From assembly GCA_024229395.1 (NCBI GenBank), contig JAAESM010000050.1, forward strand, positions 403,888 through 467,887: a DNA stretch of 64,000 nucleotides. The letters are read 5' to 3'. A program made the position numbers and the translations under genes. Of this stretch, positions 36,801 through 44,371 are shown piece by piece (the stretch's first letter is position 1; the number at the start of each line of letters is the position of its first letter). Source of the DNA: Planctomycetota bacterium. GTDB lineage: Bacteria > Planctomycetota > UBA1135. The notes beneath the pieces were generated by a model. It was not told the DNA's origin. It did no database searches and saw only the letters and a list, made by a program, of their open reading frames with translations.

Positions 36801-39800
36801 AGAGTTTGCCTTGTCTCCAGAAGCCGGTCGCGAGGATTACGATTCTCTATTCAGCGCGTTGGAAAGTGCTGATCACTTGCCCGACCGCATCGTGCATCTG
36901 TGGACGGTGACCGGAGCGCAAGACGCGCGTCCGGGTTCGAGCATGTTCCACCACAACAAGGAGCGTGGCTTCTTCAGCTTGTTCTTCTTGGGACAGGCCC
37001 TGGGTGAGCTTGAGAATCCACCAAAGATTCAGTTGGACGTATTCTCCAACGGCCTGCACAAGGTCAAGGCTAAGGATGTAGTGCTACCGGAGAAGGCCAT
37101 GTTGCTTGGGCCGGTCCGCGTCATCCCACGCGAGTTCTCTTTCCTGGATACGCGCAACATCGATCTCGACTTTGCCACGCGCGATGACAAGGATCACCAC
37201 GGCAAGAGTGAGCTGTTGATGGCCTTGTTGGCCAGCCCATCGGATCATCAACTGCTGGCCGAACGCGATGGCCAGTTGTTCGCACCAGTGGCGGAGAAGC
37301 TGTCCCTGCCAAGCGCAGAGGATTCCGCGATGGCCTTGCCGCGCAATGGTGTCGTCTTGATCACCGGTGGCCTTGGTGGTCTAGGCTTGACCATGGCGGA
37401 GTTCTTCGCGCAAAGTGCCGGCGCGCGTTTGGTATTGATTGGCCGTTCGCCATTCCCGCAGGAAAGCGAGTGGCAGAGTTGGTTAGGTGCGCATGCGAGT
37501 GCTGACCCGACTAGCCAGAAGATCCACCGCCTGATGGCCTTGAAGGAACTCGGTAGTGAGATTATGGTCAAACAAGCTGATGTCGCCAACATAGAAGACA
37601 TGCAGCAGGTTCTGACCGAGGCCGAGCAACGTTTCGGTGCAGTCGATGGCGTGGTCCACGCCGCAGGCATCTTGGAAGACGGCGTGATCCAACGCCGCAC
37701 GCCCGAAGCTGCCGAACGTGTGTTCACGCCCAAGGTGCACGGCACGATGGTCTTGCATGACTTGCTGCACGAGTCTCCGCTGAAGTTCTTCCTGCTTTGT
37801 TCGTCTACTTCCGTAGCCTTAGGGCCTGCCGGTCAAGTCGATTACGTGGCCGCCAACGCATTCCTGAATGCATTCGCCGCGTCTCATAAGGGCAAAGATC
37901 CCTTCGCGATGACGGCGTTGAATTGGGGAATCTGGAGTGACGTTGGCATGGCGCAAGAACTGGCAGCGCGTCTACACAACAGCGGCCCGGTGCCTGGTGA
38001 ACGCCTGCGATTGGACGGCCCTTGGTTCCGGCAACGCATTGATGTCAGCGCCATCGAGAAGATGTGGCGCGGCCACCTGGATGCCAAGCATTGTTGGTTG
38101 CTCGATGAGCACCGTCTACAAAATGGCATGGCGGTCATGCCAGGAACGGCGTATCTGGAAGCCGCACTGGTGGCTTTGCAAGATTGGCAAGGCGGCACTT
38201 CTGCAGTGCTGTCTGATGTCGAGTTCCTTGAACCTTGCGAGCTTGCCGACGACAGCCCGCGCGAATTATGTATCGGCATCAAGCAACGCGAAAAAGGCTT
38301 TGACTTCGAGGTGCGTAGCCATCCATCCGACAATTCCGACGGCTGGCATCGTCATGCCAAAGGCCATCTGTCGCTTGAGCCGTTGCCGACCGCAACGCCG
38401 ATTGATTTCAGCGCACTCGAACAAGGTGCATTGGAACGCTTCCAACGGGCGCGCGGTGCATCATTGCCGGATCCGCAAGATCGTTTCGTGGCCTTCGGTC
38501 CACGCTTCAAGACGCATAAGAGCATCGGTTATGACCACAACCAAGCCTTCGCGCACTTGAGCTTGGATGAGTCCTTCCACGAGGACTTCGACTCACATCC
38601 ACTGCACCCGGCTCTGCTCGACATCGCCACCGGCGTCGGCATGGAGCTGTTGGCCGGCTACGACTCCGACGAGTCGATGTTCGTGCCGCTGAGTTATGGC
38701 CGCGTCGAGGTCCATGCACCCTTGCAGGCTGATCTACTTTGCAGGTTGAGCATTCCAACTGGCCAGACGGCAGAACAAGATGTGGTCAGCTTCCACGTTG
38801 ATATCTGCGACTCCAGTGGCGCGATCCTCGTCGGCGTGCGTGATTTCCAAATGCGACGCTTGAGTGCCAACAGCGCCTTCGCGGGATTGCACAACCTAGC
38901 GCTTCATGCGCATAAGCAGGATACGCCGGCCGAACGCGCCTTCCTGGATTCCTTGAAAGCCGGCATCGACGCGGCCAGCGGCATGCAAGCGCTGCAACGG
39001 GTCTTGAGTCATGCGACTCCCGCAACCATCACCATCAGCTCGATGGACATGGCAAAGTTGAATGCGGTGCAAAGTGAAGCGATGGAACACATGGGCGATA
39101 TGCCAAGCGTGAAGTTCCAGCGCCCCAACCTTTCCAGCGAGTTCGAAGCGCCAGCGGATTCGCTCGAACAACAGCTTGCCGATTGGTGGGAAGAGTTGCT
39201 CGGCATCGAGAAGGTCGGCGTCATGGATGACTTCTTCGAAGTCGGCGGTCACTCCTTGGTCGCGGTGCGCCTGTTCGCACGCATCAAGAAGAAGTGGAAC
39301 CTCGACTACCCCTTGTCGCTCTTGTTCGAGGCACCCACGATTCGATTGTGCGCCGACATGTTGCGTTCCGAGATGGCGCATAAACAAGAGGCCGACGAAA
39401 GTAGTGCCCCGCAAGAAGGCGGGCGTCGCAAGCGCAGTCTATATCTGGTGCCGTTGAATGACGTACGCGGCAAGACCAAGCCACCGTTCTTCCTGGTCGC
39501 CGGCATGTTCGGCAACGTGTTGAACTTGCGCCACCTCGCCACCCACTTGGGTGAGGACCAGCCAGTCTACGCCATTCAAGCGCGTGGCCTGCATGGCGAC
39601 GACCGCCCGCACCGCCGCTTTGAAGACATGGCGCGTGACTACCTTGAAGAAGTGCGCAAGATCCAACCGCAGGGGCCTTACCTCATTGGTGGTTTTTCCG
39701 GTGGTGGCTTGTCGGCCTTCGAGATGGCACAGCAACTGCATGCCGCCGGCGAAGAGACGGCTGCCTTGATCATGTTGGATACGCCAATCCCGCAACCGCC

Positions 39801-40287
39801 ATCGGCGAACTTGCTCGAGCGTGTGTTCATTCAATTGGCGCGTATCCGCCGCGGTGGTTTGAAGCACATCTTGCAGTGGCCGCAGAAGCGCATCGCGTGG
39901 GAGTTCGAGAAACGCCGGCTGGCTCAATCCGCCGATGAAGAGGCTTTGGCGCCTGCCGAGTTCCGCAGTGAATTGATCCGTGAAGGATTCGAGGAAGCCC
40001 TGCAGACTTATCAGATTCGCCCCTACCGTGGTCGCTTGACGATCTTCCGTCCGCCATTGGACCGCACCTTCGTCTTGCCAGGCGGACGCTTGGCCGATGA
40101 ATACCGTGAAATCCAAGATCCCAACAACCACTGGGATCCATACGCTCCCGACGGCATCGATTGCTTTGAGGTGCCAGGCGACCACGACAGCATGGTGCTT
40201 GAGCCGCATGTGCGCGTGCTCGGCAGCAAGATCTTCCAAGTCCTCAGCAAAGCCCATCAAGCCAGCCAAGATCAAGGCAATGGCTAG
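33859..40287 (+). CDS. Type I polyketide synthase KS-AT-KR-DH-ACP-TE
   Basis: The 2142-residue enzyme starts at a TTG because no earlier ATG exists in the frame. Domains with approximate residues: KS 12-435 (TACSTSL Cys near 188, ETHGTGTPVGDP, KSNIGHADTAAG); AT 530-830 (GHSLGE near 634, CAAHS at the specificity position); KR 1165-1360 (ITGGLGGLG, Tyr in VDYVAANAFL); DH from about 1400 (DEHRLQNGMAVMPG); ACP 1770-1840 (EVGGHSLVAVRL); thioesterase 1870-2130 (GGFSGGGLSAFEMA). One extension round with reduction and dehydration followed by hydrolytic or cyclising release is predicted. KR precedes DH, unlike the usual DH-KR order. It ends 8 bases inside the PPTase gene. Confidence 0.92.
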   Translation: MSTSANPQQTVAFPEGAIAVVGTACHLPGARNAAEFWNNLRNGVESVHFFTDEELLAAGVPAARLTDPNYVKASPTLDQVAGFDPGFWGISPKDAAIMDPQHRHFLECAYEALEDAGHDSQRFDGTIGVFGGCGANSYLMFNLLTNPQLVDSVGMFLLRHTNNDKDFLTTFTSYKMELEGPSVGIQTACSTSLVAIHVAAQHLLNGECDMALAGGSTIEIPHQAGYRSEQGDILSPDGHCRPFDASSAGTVFGSGAGMVVLRCLEDAIADGDTIRAVLRGSAVNNDGARKAGYLAPSVDGQAHAVAEALAVADVPADSISYLETHGTGTPVGDPIEVAGLTQAFRETTDGTGFCAIGSCKSNIGHADTAAGVASFLKVVEALQHEQLPPSLFFDQPNPLIEFDASPFYVNAKLQAWPRSEQPRRAGVNSLGVGGTNAHAILEEAPLQQSDEATRSMQILPLSAKTRTALDAMCERLADALEQQAEVKLADVAFTLQQGRREMEHRRTITCSSVAEAIALLREHKPPHVRQGQLNDRLGQRSLAFLLPGGGAQYAQMARDLYDKEASFRATLDRGFDILAQQHDVDLRPILLAEATDEIRTQLERPSIQLPAIFLVEVALGELLMRWGLQPDALLGHSLGENSAAYLAGVFPFEGGLGLVALRGKLFESLPPGGMVSVAMPASEVEPLLSEQLVIGVHNTPQQCVVSGPPQALQELHSVLEEHGMDWCPVKIDCAAHSPMLEPILQQFGDYIRGLELQAPHIPMVSNYTGQWLTDQEATDPEYWVKHLRHPVLFSDGTALLLQDKARVMLEVGPGKGLASLARQHPNASSNHVFLSAMRHRDEKSDDLDFLLGVVGQLWNIGIAPDWQGLHGSDKRLRIPLPTYPFERQDYWIEAGAPQAEQSAAQNAFEQLESLDDWFSQESWSGVICPTLDLAALKQPQRWLLFLDRLGLGGALAARLRAAGQEVITVREGDTYYRFDEQEFALSPEAGREDYDSLFSALESADHLPDRIVHLWTVTGAQDARPGSSMFHHNKERGFFSLFFLGQALGELENPPKIQLDVFSNGLHKVKAKDVVLPEKAMLLGPVRVIPREFSFLDTRNIDLDFATRDDKDHHGKSELLMALLASPSDHQLLAERDGQLFAPVAEKLSLPSAEDSAMALPRNGVVLITGGLGGLGLTMAEFFAQSAGARLVLIGRSPFPQESEWQSWLGAHASADPTSQKIHRLMALKELGSEIMVKQADVANIEDMQQVLTEAEQRFGAVDGVVHAAGILEDGVIQRRTPEAAERVFTPKVHGTMVLHDLLHESPLKFFLLCSSTSVALGPAGQVDYVAANAFLNAFAASHKGKDPFAMTALNWGIWSDVGMAQELAARLHNSGPVPGERLRLDGPWFRQRIDVSAIEKMWRGHLDAKHCWLLDEHRLQNGMAVMPGTAYLEAALVALQDWQGGTSAVLSDVEFLEPCELADDSPRELCIGIKQREKGFDFEVRSHPSDNSDGWHRHAKGHLSLEPLPTATPIDFSALEQGALERFQRARGASLPDPQDRFVAFGPRFKTHKSIGYDHNQAFAHLSLDESFHEDFDSHPLHPALLDIATGVGMELLAGYDSDESMFVPLSYGRVEVHAPLQADLLCRLSIPTGQTAEQDVVSFHVDICDSSGAILVGVRDFQMRRLSANSAFAGLHNLALHAHKQDTPAERAFLDSLKAGIDAASGMQALQRVLSHATPATITISSMDMAKLNAVQSEAMEHMGDMPSVKFQRPNLSSEFEAPADSLEQQLADWWEELLGIEKVGVMDDFFEVGGHSLVAVRLFARIKKKWNLDYPLSLLFEAPTIRLCADMLRSEMAHKQEADESSAPQEGGRRKRSLYLVPLNDVRGKTKPPFFLVAGMFGNVLNLRHLATHLGEDQPVYAIQARGLHGDDRPHRRFEDMARDYLEEVRKIQPQGPYLIGGFSGGGLSAFEMAQQLHAAGEETAALIMLDTPIPQPPSANLLERVFIQLARIRRGGLKHILQWPQKRIAWEFEKRRLAQSADEEALAPAEFRSELIREGFEEALQTYQIRPYRGRLTIFRPPLDRTFVLPGGRLADEYREIQDPNNHWDPYAPDGIDCFEVPGDHDSMVLEPHVRVLGSKIFQVLSKAHQASQDQGNG

Positions 40288-41053
40288 CTTTGACCTGAGC
40301 GGTCTGCGCCAGCAGCTGCTGTCGGAAGTCTTGTTGGAAGTCGCACCGGTGGTCGACCGAGTCCACGACCTGCTACCGGAAGAAGCTGCCTTGGTGGCAT
40401 CGGCGGTGGAGAGTCGCCGCAACGAATTTTCCTCGGCACGCTGCCTTGCTCGCCAACTTCTGGCTGAACTTGGTGCCGCAGAACAACCGCTTCTGCCCAA
40501 TCCGGATCGCAGCCCGATCTGGCCACAGGGCGTGATTGGCTCCCTCAGCCACGGCCGACGCTACTGCGCGGCGATGGTTGCGCCCTCAGCTAATGAAACT
40601 GCCAACAATCCTGCCACTGTCAGCTCTGGCGCGGAACCTCCTTCTTCAATTCCTAGACTACTCGGCATTGGTGTTGACCTTGAGGACATCCGTAGCCTGC
40701 ACACGCCACTATTCCAAGAACTGCTCACTGAGCGCGAGCTGAGTCTTCTGGATCCAACGGCCAGTCAGGAGCAGCAAGCGCTGCAAGTTTTGGCTGCTTT
40801 CAGCATTAAGGAAGCGGTCTACAAGGCGATGTGGCCGATAAACAACGACGGACTGGCTTTCCACGACGTCGAAATCCGCTTCCACCCGGAACTTTCCTTA
40901 GGCCCGGACCTGAAAGCGGCGAAGATTGTGGGACTGGATGGACTGACCCATCGACTGCCACCTCGCTGTCAACTCAACGCCTACCAACTTACTCAAAACC
41001 AGACTTTCCTCAGCATTGTTACTATTCTGCAAATGGCTGAGGAGGTGAATTGA
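40280..41053 (+). CDS. 4'-phosphopantetheinyl transferase (EntD/Sfp superfamily)
   Basis: The ATG at 40280 overlaps the PKS stop by 8 bases and yields 257 residues; the longer frame from 40097 lies inside the PKS and is not used. Motifs are of the EntD type: ESRRNEFSSARCLARQLLAELG, GVIGSLSHGRRYCAAMVA, GIGVDLEDIR and FSIKEAVYKA with the metal-binding Asp/Glu and the KEAxYKA signature. It converts apo carrier proteins to holo form using CoA, here surely the ACP of the PKS and PCP of the NRPS. An insert of low complexity (about 100-125, Asn/Ser/Thr-rich) separates the two halves. Confidence 0.92.
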   Translation: MASFDLSGLRQQLLSEVLLEVAPVVDRVHDLLPEEAALVASAVESRRNEFSSARCLARQLLAELGAAEQPLLPNPDRSPIWPQGVIGSLSHGRRYCAAMVAPSANETANNPATVSSGAEPPSSIPRLLGIGVDLEDIRSLHTPLFQELLTERELSLLDPTASQEQQALQVLAAFSIKEAVYKAMWPINNDGLAFHDVEIRFHPELSLGPDLKAAKIVGLDGLTHRLPPRCQLNAYQLTQNQTFLSIVTILQMAEEVN

Positions 41054-41159
41054 AGGCCGAATTCCAAGCTCTCCTACGCCTAAAACCACCTTTCGGGTCG
41101 TCTTCTTTCCAATCTGCATAATTAATTAGCACCACCATTCTGAATTCTTGGGGTACTAT

Positions 41160-41423
41160 ATGGAAGAGACGCGTGTCTCCACCTTTCCTTCATCCCTAGG
41201 TAAGACCTTGAAACAACTCATTACCCTTACGGTTTTGGCCTTCGCCATTGTCGGCTCTGCTGCGGCGCAGAGCTCCTCTTCCACCAACGCAAAGCACACC
41301 GCCCCTAGTCGCGATAAGGGCATGGCACCAATCAGCTCCCCTGAGCCTGTGACCATGATTGCCCTCGCGGGTGGCTCTGCTGCAGCTGTCGGTCTTGCAG
41401 CCCGTCGCCGCAAGAAGAAGTAA
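41160..41423 (+). CDS. Tiny exported protein with PEP-CTERM-like sorting signal
   Basis: This 87-residue protein has a signal peptide (KQLITLTVLAFAIVGSAAAQ), a short Ser/Lys-rich mature region, and a C-terminal tail SSPEP-VTMIALAGGSAAAVGLAARR-RKKK: a PEP motif, one membrane helix and a basic cluster. That is the tripartite PEP-CTERM signal cleaved by exosortases. The mature chain would be only about 40 residues. The ATG at 41160 is given; TTG 41208 (with AGGTAA upstream) starts exactly at the signal peptide and may be the real start. The exosortase follows 6 bases later, so this is very probably its dedicated substrate. Confidence 0.8.
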   Translation: MEETRVSTFPSSLGKTLKQLITLTVLAFAIVGSAAAQSSSSTNAKHTAPSRDKGMAPISSPEPVTMIALAGGSAAAVGLAARRRKKK

Positions 41424-41429
41424 TTTTTG

Positions 41430-42290
41430 ATGACGCCCACTGTGGCCCGATTGCTGAAAGGAGCAATAATCCTTCTCGCCTTCGGGCCCATACTCATTGA
41501 GTGGGTCGGCTTTGCTGGCGTTGTCGCCAGAATCAATTATTGTCTACTGGTTCCCTTCTTGGCCCTTATTTTGGCCAGGCAAGGTTGGCGCAATCCTGAA
41601 CCTTGGCCAGATCCGGCCAAAAGCAACCTGATTCCAGGCTATTTATGCCTTGGCGTATCGGGCATCCTGCTAATCGTCGGCAGTCTTTCCGGCATCTTCA
41701 CCATCTCGATTGCTGGCTTCCCGCTGGCCGTCCTGGCTTGGGTGGGCATGCATTGGGGAACCGGTGGACTATTTCGCATGCGCTATGCGCTGCTGATGCT
41801 TTTCGCAATGGTGCCGTTTCCGCTGCCGTTGCTGGACTACGCCACCCCCACCATGGTGCGCACTTCAGGTGCCGCAGCAGCTGCCTTCGTTTCTCCTTTC
41901 GATCCGACCGCCACGTGGATTGGTTCGAACCTGACCTACAACGGCTGGATCTTGCATGTCGCCGAAGCCTGCAGTGGTTCTGGGACCTTGTTGGTGCTCG
42001 GATCGCTGACCCTGTTCATGGCTGGATTGTTCCGCATGCGTGCGGGAGCCATCGTCGTGACCCTGTTGTTGGTCACTCCTATCACCATCGTGATCAACGG
42101 CTTGCGGATCGCCGTGATGGCCTGGGTGTTGGATGGCTTCGGAGTAGAGGCTGTGACTGGCTCCGGACATGAGATCCTTGGCCAAGTGGTGGTGATCGCC
42201 GGTGCGGCAGCACTTGCCGTCGGCGTAGATCGCCTCACCAGCCTGGTTGATCGCATGAAGAGCACGCAAAAGCAAGGAGCGCCATCATGA
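41430..42290 (+). CDS. Exosortase (archaeosortase/exosortase family)
   Basis: This 286-residue protein has about eight membrane helices and all three family-defining residues in order: Cys181 in HVAEACSGSGTLL, Arg226 in NGLRIAVMAWVL and His247 in TGSGHEILGQ. Exosortases cleave the PEP-CTERM tail of exported proteins and attach them to a surface acceptor, usually exopolysaccharide-related. The ATG at 41430 is preferred over the adjoining TTG at 41427. It overlaps the EpsI-like gene by 4 bases. Location between PEP-CTERM substrate and EpsI partner, inside a polysaccharide locus, is the classic setting. Confidence 0.93.
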   Translation: MTPTVARLLKGAIILLAFGPILIEWVGFAGVVARINYCLLVPFLALILARQGWRNPEPWPDPAKSNLIPGYLCLGVSGILLIVGSLSGIFTISIAGFPLAVLAWVGMHWGTGGLFRMRYALLMLFAMVPFPLPLLDYATPTMVRTSGAAAAAFVSPFDPTATWIGSNLTYNGWILHVAEACSGSGTLLVLGSLTLFMAGLFRMRAGAIVVTLLLVTPITIVINGLRIAVMAWVLDGFGVEAVTGSGHEILGQVVVIAGAAALAVGVDRLTSLVDRMKSTQKQGAPS

Positions 42291-42910
42291 ACATACTGAG
42301 CTTGCTGCCGAAGATCGCCTGGACCAGCCTTCTCCTTGGTGGCGCCATGTCGCTGATGACGGATACCGGCTGGATGAATACGCCGGTAACCCCTGATCTC
42401 TCACAGCTCGAGGACTTCGGTCCGGTGAAACGAAACTACGAGATTGAGGTCGACCCGGCCATCTTGGGCGATTTCCCGCCTGAGCGCTTCACTTTCCAGA
42501 GCATCGCCGGCCCCGACGGCCAGGAAGGGCGCATGTACATCGCTTACTACAAGCGAGGCCGCCGTTGGAGTGGCCGCCCGCACGACGTCAACGTGTGCTA
42601 CCGCTCGATGGGCTTCAAGGAGCTCGATGCCAAGGTGCTGAAGAGCACGGAAGGCGCCGAATTGTGGTCACGGGTTTTCCAGAGTGAAACGCGCACCGTT
42701 CGCGTGGTCCATTGGCTGCAACGGCCGGGGATTCTGCCGGGTGCTGAATCGCCGCTGACTTCGCTGAAGATGATGGCCACCCCAGAGGGCGTTCGCCAAG
42801 ATATTAGCTCAGCCTACTTTGAGTTCGACCTGGAGGGAGCCCCCTCGGAAGAGCAGCTCGCGGAAAGTGCCCAGGTGGTGATAAACCAGCTTGAAGACTT
42901 GTGGAAATAA
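42287..42910 (+). CDS. Exosortase-associated EpsI-like protein
   Basis: This 207-residue protein has a single N-terminal membrane anchor and a periplasmic domain containing PHDVNVCYRSMGF, the Cys-containing motif found in EpsI (DUF3485) domains that are encoded next to or fused with exosortases. Translation is coupled to the exosortase (ATGA overlap). In many genomes EpsI is the C-terminal half of the exosortase protein; here it is a separate gene. Its biochemical role is unknown but it is needed for exopolysaccharide in some systems. Confidence 0.8.
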   Translation: MNILSLLPKIAWTSLLLGGAMSLMTDTGWMNTPVTPDLSQLEDFGPVKRNYEIEVDPAILGDFPPERFTFQSIAGPDGQEGRMYIAYYKRGRRWSGRPHDVNVCYRSMGFKELDAKVLKSTEGAELWSRVFQSETRTVRVVHWLQRPGILPGAESPLTSLKMMATPEGVRQDISSAYFEFDLEGAPSEEQLAESAQVVINQLEDLWK

Positions 42911-43065
42911 CGGTTTTTGGCCGTTTCGCTAGCCAGATTGCAGTTCTCTTTCCGACATCTTAATTTACCGCTTCAGAATAAGCCAGTTCTAGAGGAAATA
43001 GGGCGTCCTTTAGGCATGCAATTTTTTCCAGAACTCGTTTTCCGACGCTATTCAGGAATCCTAGG

Positions 43066-43071
43066 TATACT
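43066..43071 (+). promoter_or_regulatory. Possible promoter in the 298-base gap 42911-43208
   Basis: TATACT at 43066-43071 is a near-consensus -10 box. It is flanked by an inverted repeat, AACTCGTT (about 43032-43039) and AACGAGTT (about 43073-43080), placed so that a bound dimer could cover the core promoter. No in-frame start exists upstream of the sugar transferase ATG at 43209, leaving a leader of about 130 bases that is pyrimidine-rich. A 34-codon frame (43124-43228) crosses the ATG but has no supporting features. Confidence 0.35.
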
Positions 43072-43208
43072 AGAACGAGTTTGCAATCGTTCCCCGATTC
43101 AAACGAAACAGTCAATCATCCCCATGAGCGACGCATCATCCCACTCTCTCACCCCAGTCCCACCGTCCGCATCACGGTCAGGAGGGATTTGTCCCAGTCT
43201 CGTCGCAA

Positions 43209-44279
43209 ATGAACGCCTTTCGTCCTAAGCCACTGGCGCCATTTGGAGACTTGATGCGGACCGAACGCCACCGCGACCCATTGGACGCGGATGCGTTCTT
43301 TCGCACTCTTGGCCGGGAAAAGAGCCGGACAGAGCGCTCTGGTGAGGCGCTTACGCTGATTGTCCTGGGTGTTACGGATTCCTTCCCCGAGGACCGTGAG
43401 CTGATCCTGGACTTCTTGCAGATGCGTCTGCGCATGACCGACGAGCTCGGTTGGATGGACAAGAGTCACTTGGGCATCCTGCTGCCAGCCACCAAGGGCC
43501 ATGAAGCCCGCATCGTGGCAGGCTCGATCGATGAAGAACTAGGTGCCGCTCGCAAGCGCATCTCCTGCATCGTCTATTCGGATACGCCTGGTTCGCCCGA
43601 AGAGGTCGAGTCTGAGCACCCCGATGTCCCCATGTGGCAAGGTGACGTGGAACCACTGTCGCCTTTGTTCGTAGTTCCGATGCCACTGGGCAAACGAGCC
43701 CTCGACATCCTTGGTGCCAGCATACTGATGGTCCTGGCCATGCCATTGATGGTGATGACGGCGATCGCAATCCGCATGGAAAGCAAGGGATCGGTGATCT
43801 TCCGCCAGAAACGCCTCGGCCATGGTGGCAAGCCTTTCACGCTCCTGAAATTCCGCTCGATGGTGATTGATGCGGAATCCTTGCAGGCCAAACTGGCGGA
43901 AGACAATCGTCGCGACGGCCCGGCATTCAAGATGGAGAATGACCCACGCATCACACGTGTCGGCAACCTCATCCGTGCATCAGGAATCGATGAGCTTCCA
44001 CAGTTGTTGAACGTTCTTCGTGGCCAGATGACATTGGTTGGTCCGCGCCCGCCACTTGAGAACGAAGTGAGTAGCTACGAAGAGTGGCAGAAGGCTCGCT
44101 TGCGCGTGGTCGGCGGATTGACATGCATTTGGCAAGTCGATGGTCGATTGAAGAATGTCTCGTTTCGAGATTGGATGAGGCAGGACATTCAGTATGGATC
44201 GCGGTTTTCGGCTGCGAGAGATTTGCAGTTGATTGCACGGACGGCTTGGGTTGTAGTCTTCACACGGGGAGACCACTGA
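43209..44279 (+). CDS. Undecaprenyl-phosphate sugar-phosphotransferase fused to a degenerate GGDEF-like domain
   Basis: Residues from about 160 form a standard bacterial sugar transferase: KRALDILGASILMVLAMPLMVMTAIAI (membrane helix), GSVIFRQKRLGHGGKPFTLLKFRSM, DPRITRVGNLIRASGIDELPQLLNVLRGQM and LVGPRPPLENEV. It should start repeat-unit synthesis by putting a sugar-1-phosphate on undecaprenyl phosphate. Instead of the four-helix N-terminus of WbaP-type enzymes, residues 25-125 (FFRTLGREKSRTERSGEALTL, DFLQMRLRMTDELGWMDKSHLGILLPAT) resemble a nucleotide-cyclase/GGDEF fold in which the active GGDEF is lost. That reading is an inference. The gene ends exactly where the IS-like element begins. Confidence 0.9.
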   Translation: MNAFRPKPLAPFGDLMRTERHRDPLDADAFFRTLGREKSRTERSGEALTLIVLGVTDSFPEDRELILDFLQMRLRMTDELGWMDKSHLGILLPATKGHEARIVAGSIDEELGAARKRISCIVYSDTPGSPEEVESEHPDVPMWQGDVEPLSPLFVVPMPLGKRALDILGASILMVLAMPLMVMTAIAIRMESKGSVIFRQKRLGHGGKPFTLLKFRSMVIDAESLQAKLAEDNRRDGPAFKMENDPRITRVGNLIRASGIDELPQLLNVLRGQMTLVGPRPPLENEVSSYEEWQKARLRVVGGLTCIWQVDGRLKNVSFRDWMRQDIQYGSRFSAARDLQLIARTAWVVVFTRGDH

Positions 44280-44302
44280 ATCTGGCCCCTTTTGATGTGC
44301 CC
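44279..44302 (+). repeat. Left terminal inverted repeat of the IS-like element
   Basis: AATCTGGCCCCTTT followed by TG and ATGTGC. It matches the right repeat at 20 of the first 22 positions. Confidence 0.75.
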
Positions 44303-44371
44303 TTATTTTCTTGAGGGTGTGTCGCAAGCCCATCCCCAACGTCTTCCTGGAGCACCACCAGGAGGACGTCT

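Noticed and set aside
39439..40500. 353-codon minus-strand frame under the PKS end and PPTase
   Set aside because: Shadow of two well-supported genes; the sequence is Arg/Ser-rich and without recognisable domains.
43124..43228. 34-codon frame overlapping the sugar transferase start
   Set aside because: No ribosome site, no recognisable sequence, and out of frame with the downstream gene; more likely part of the leader.
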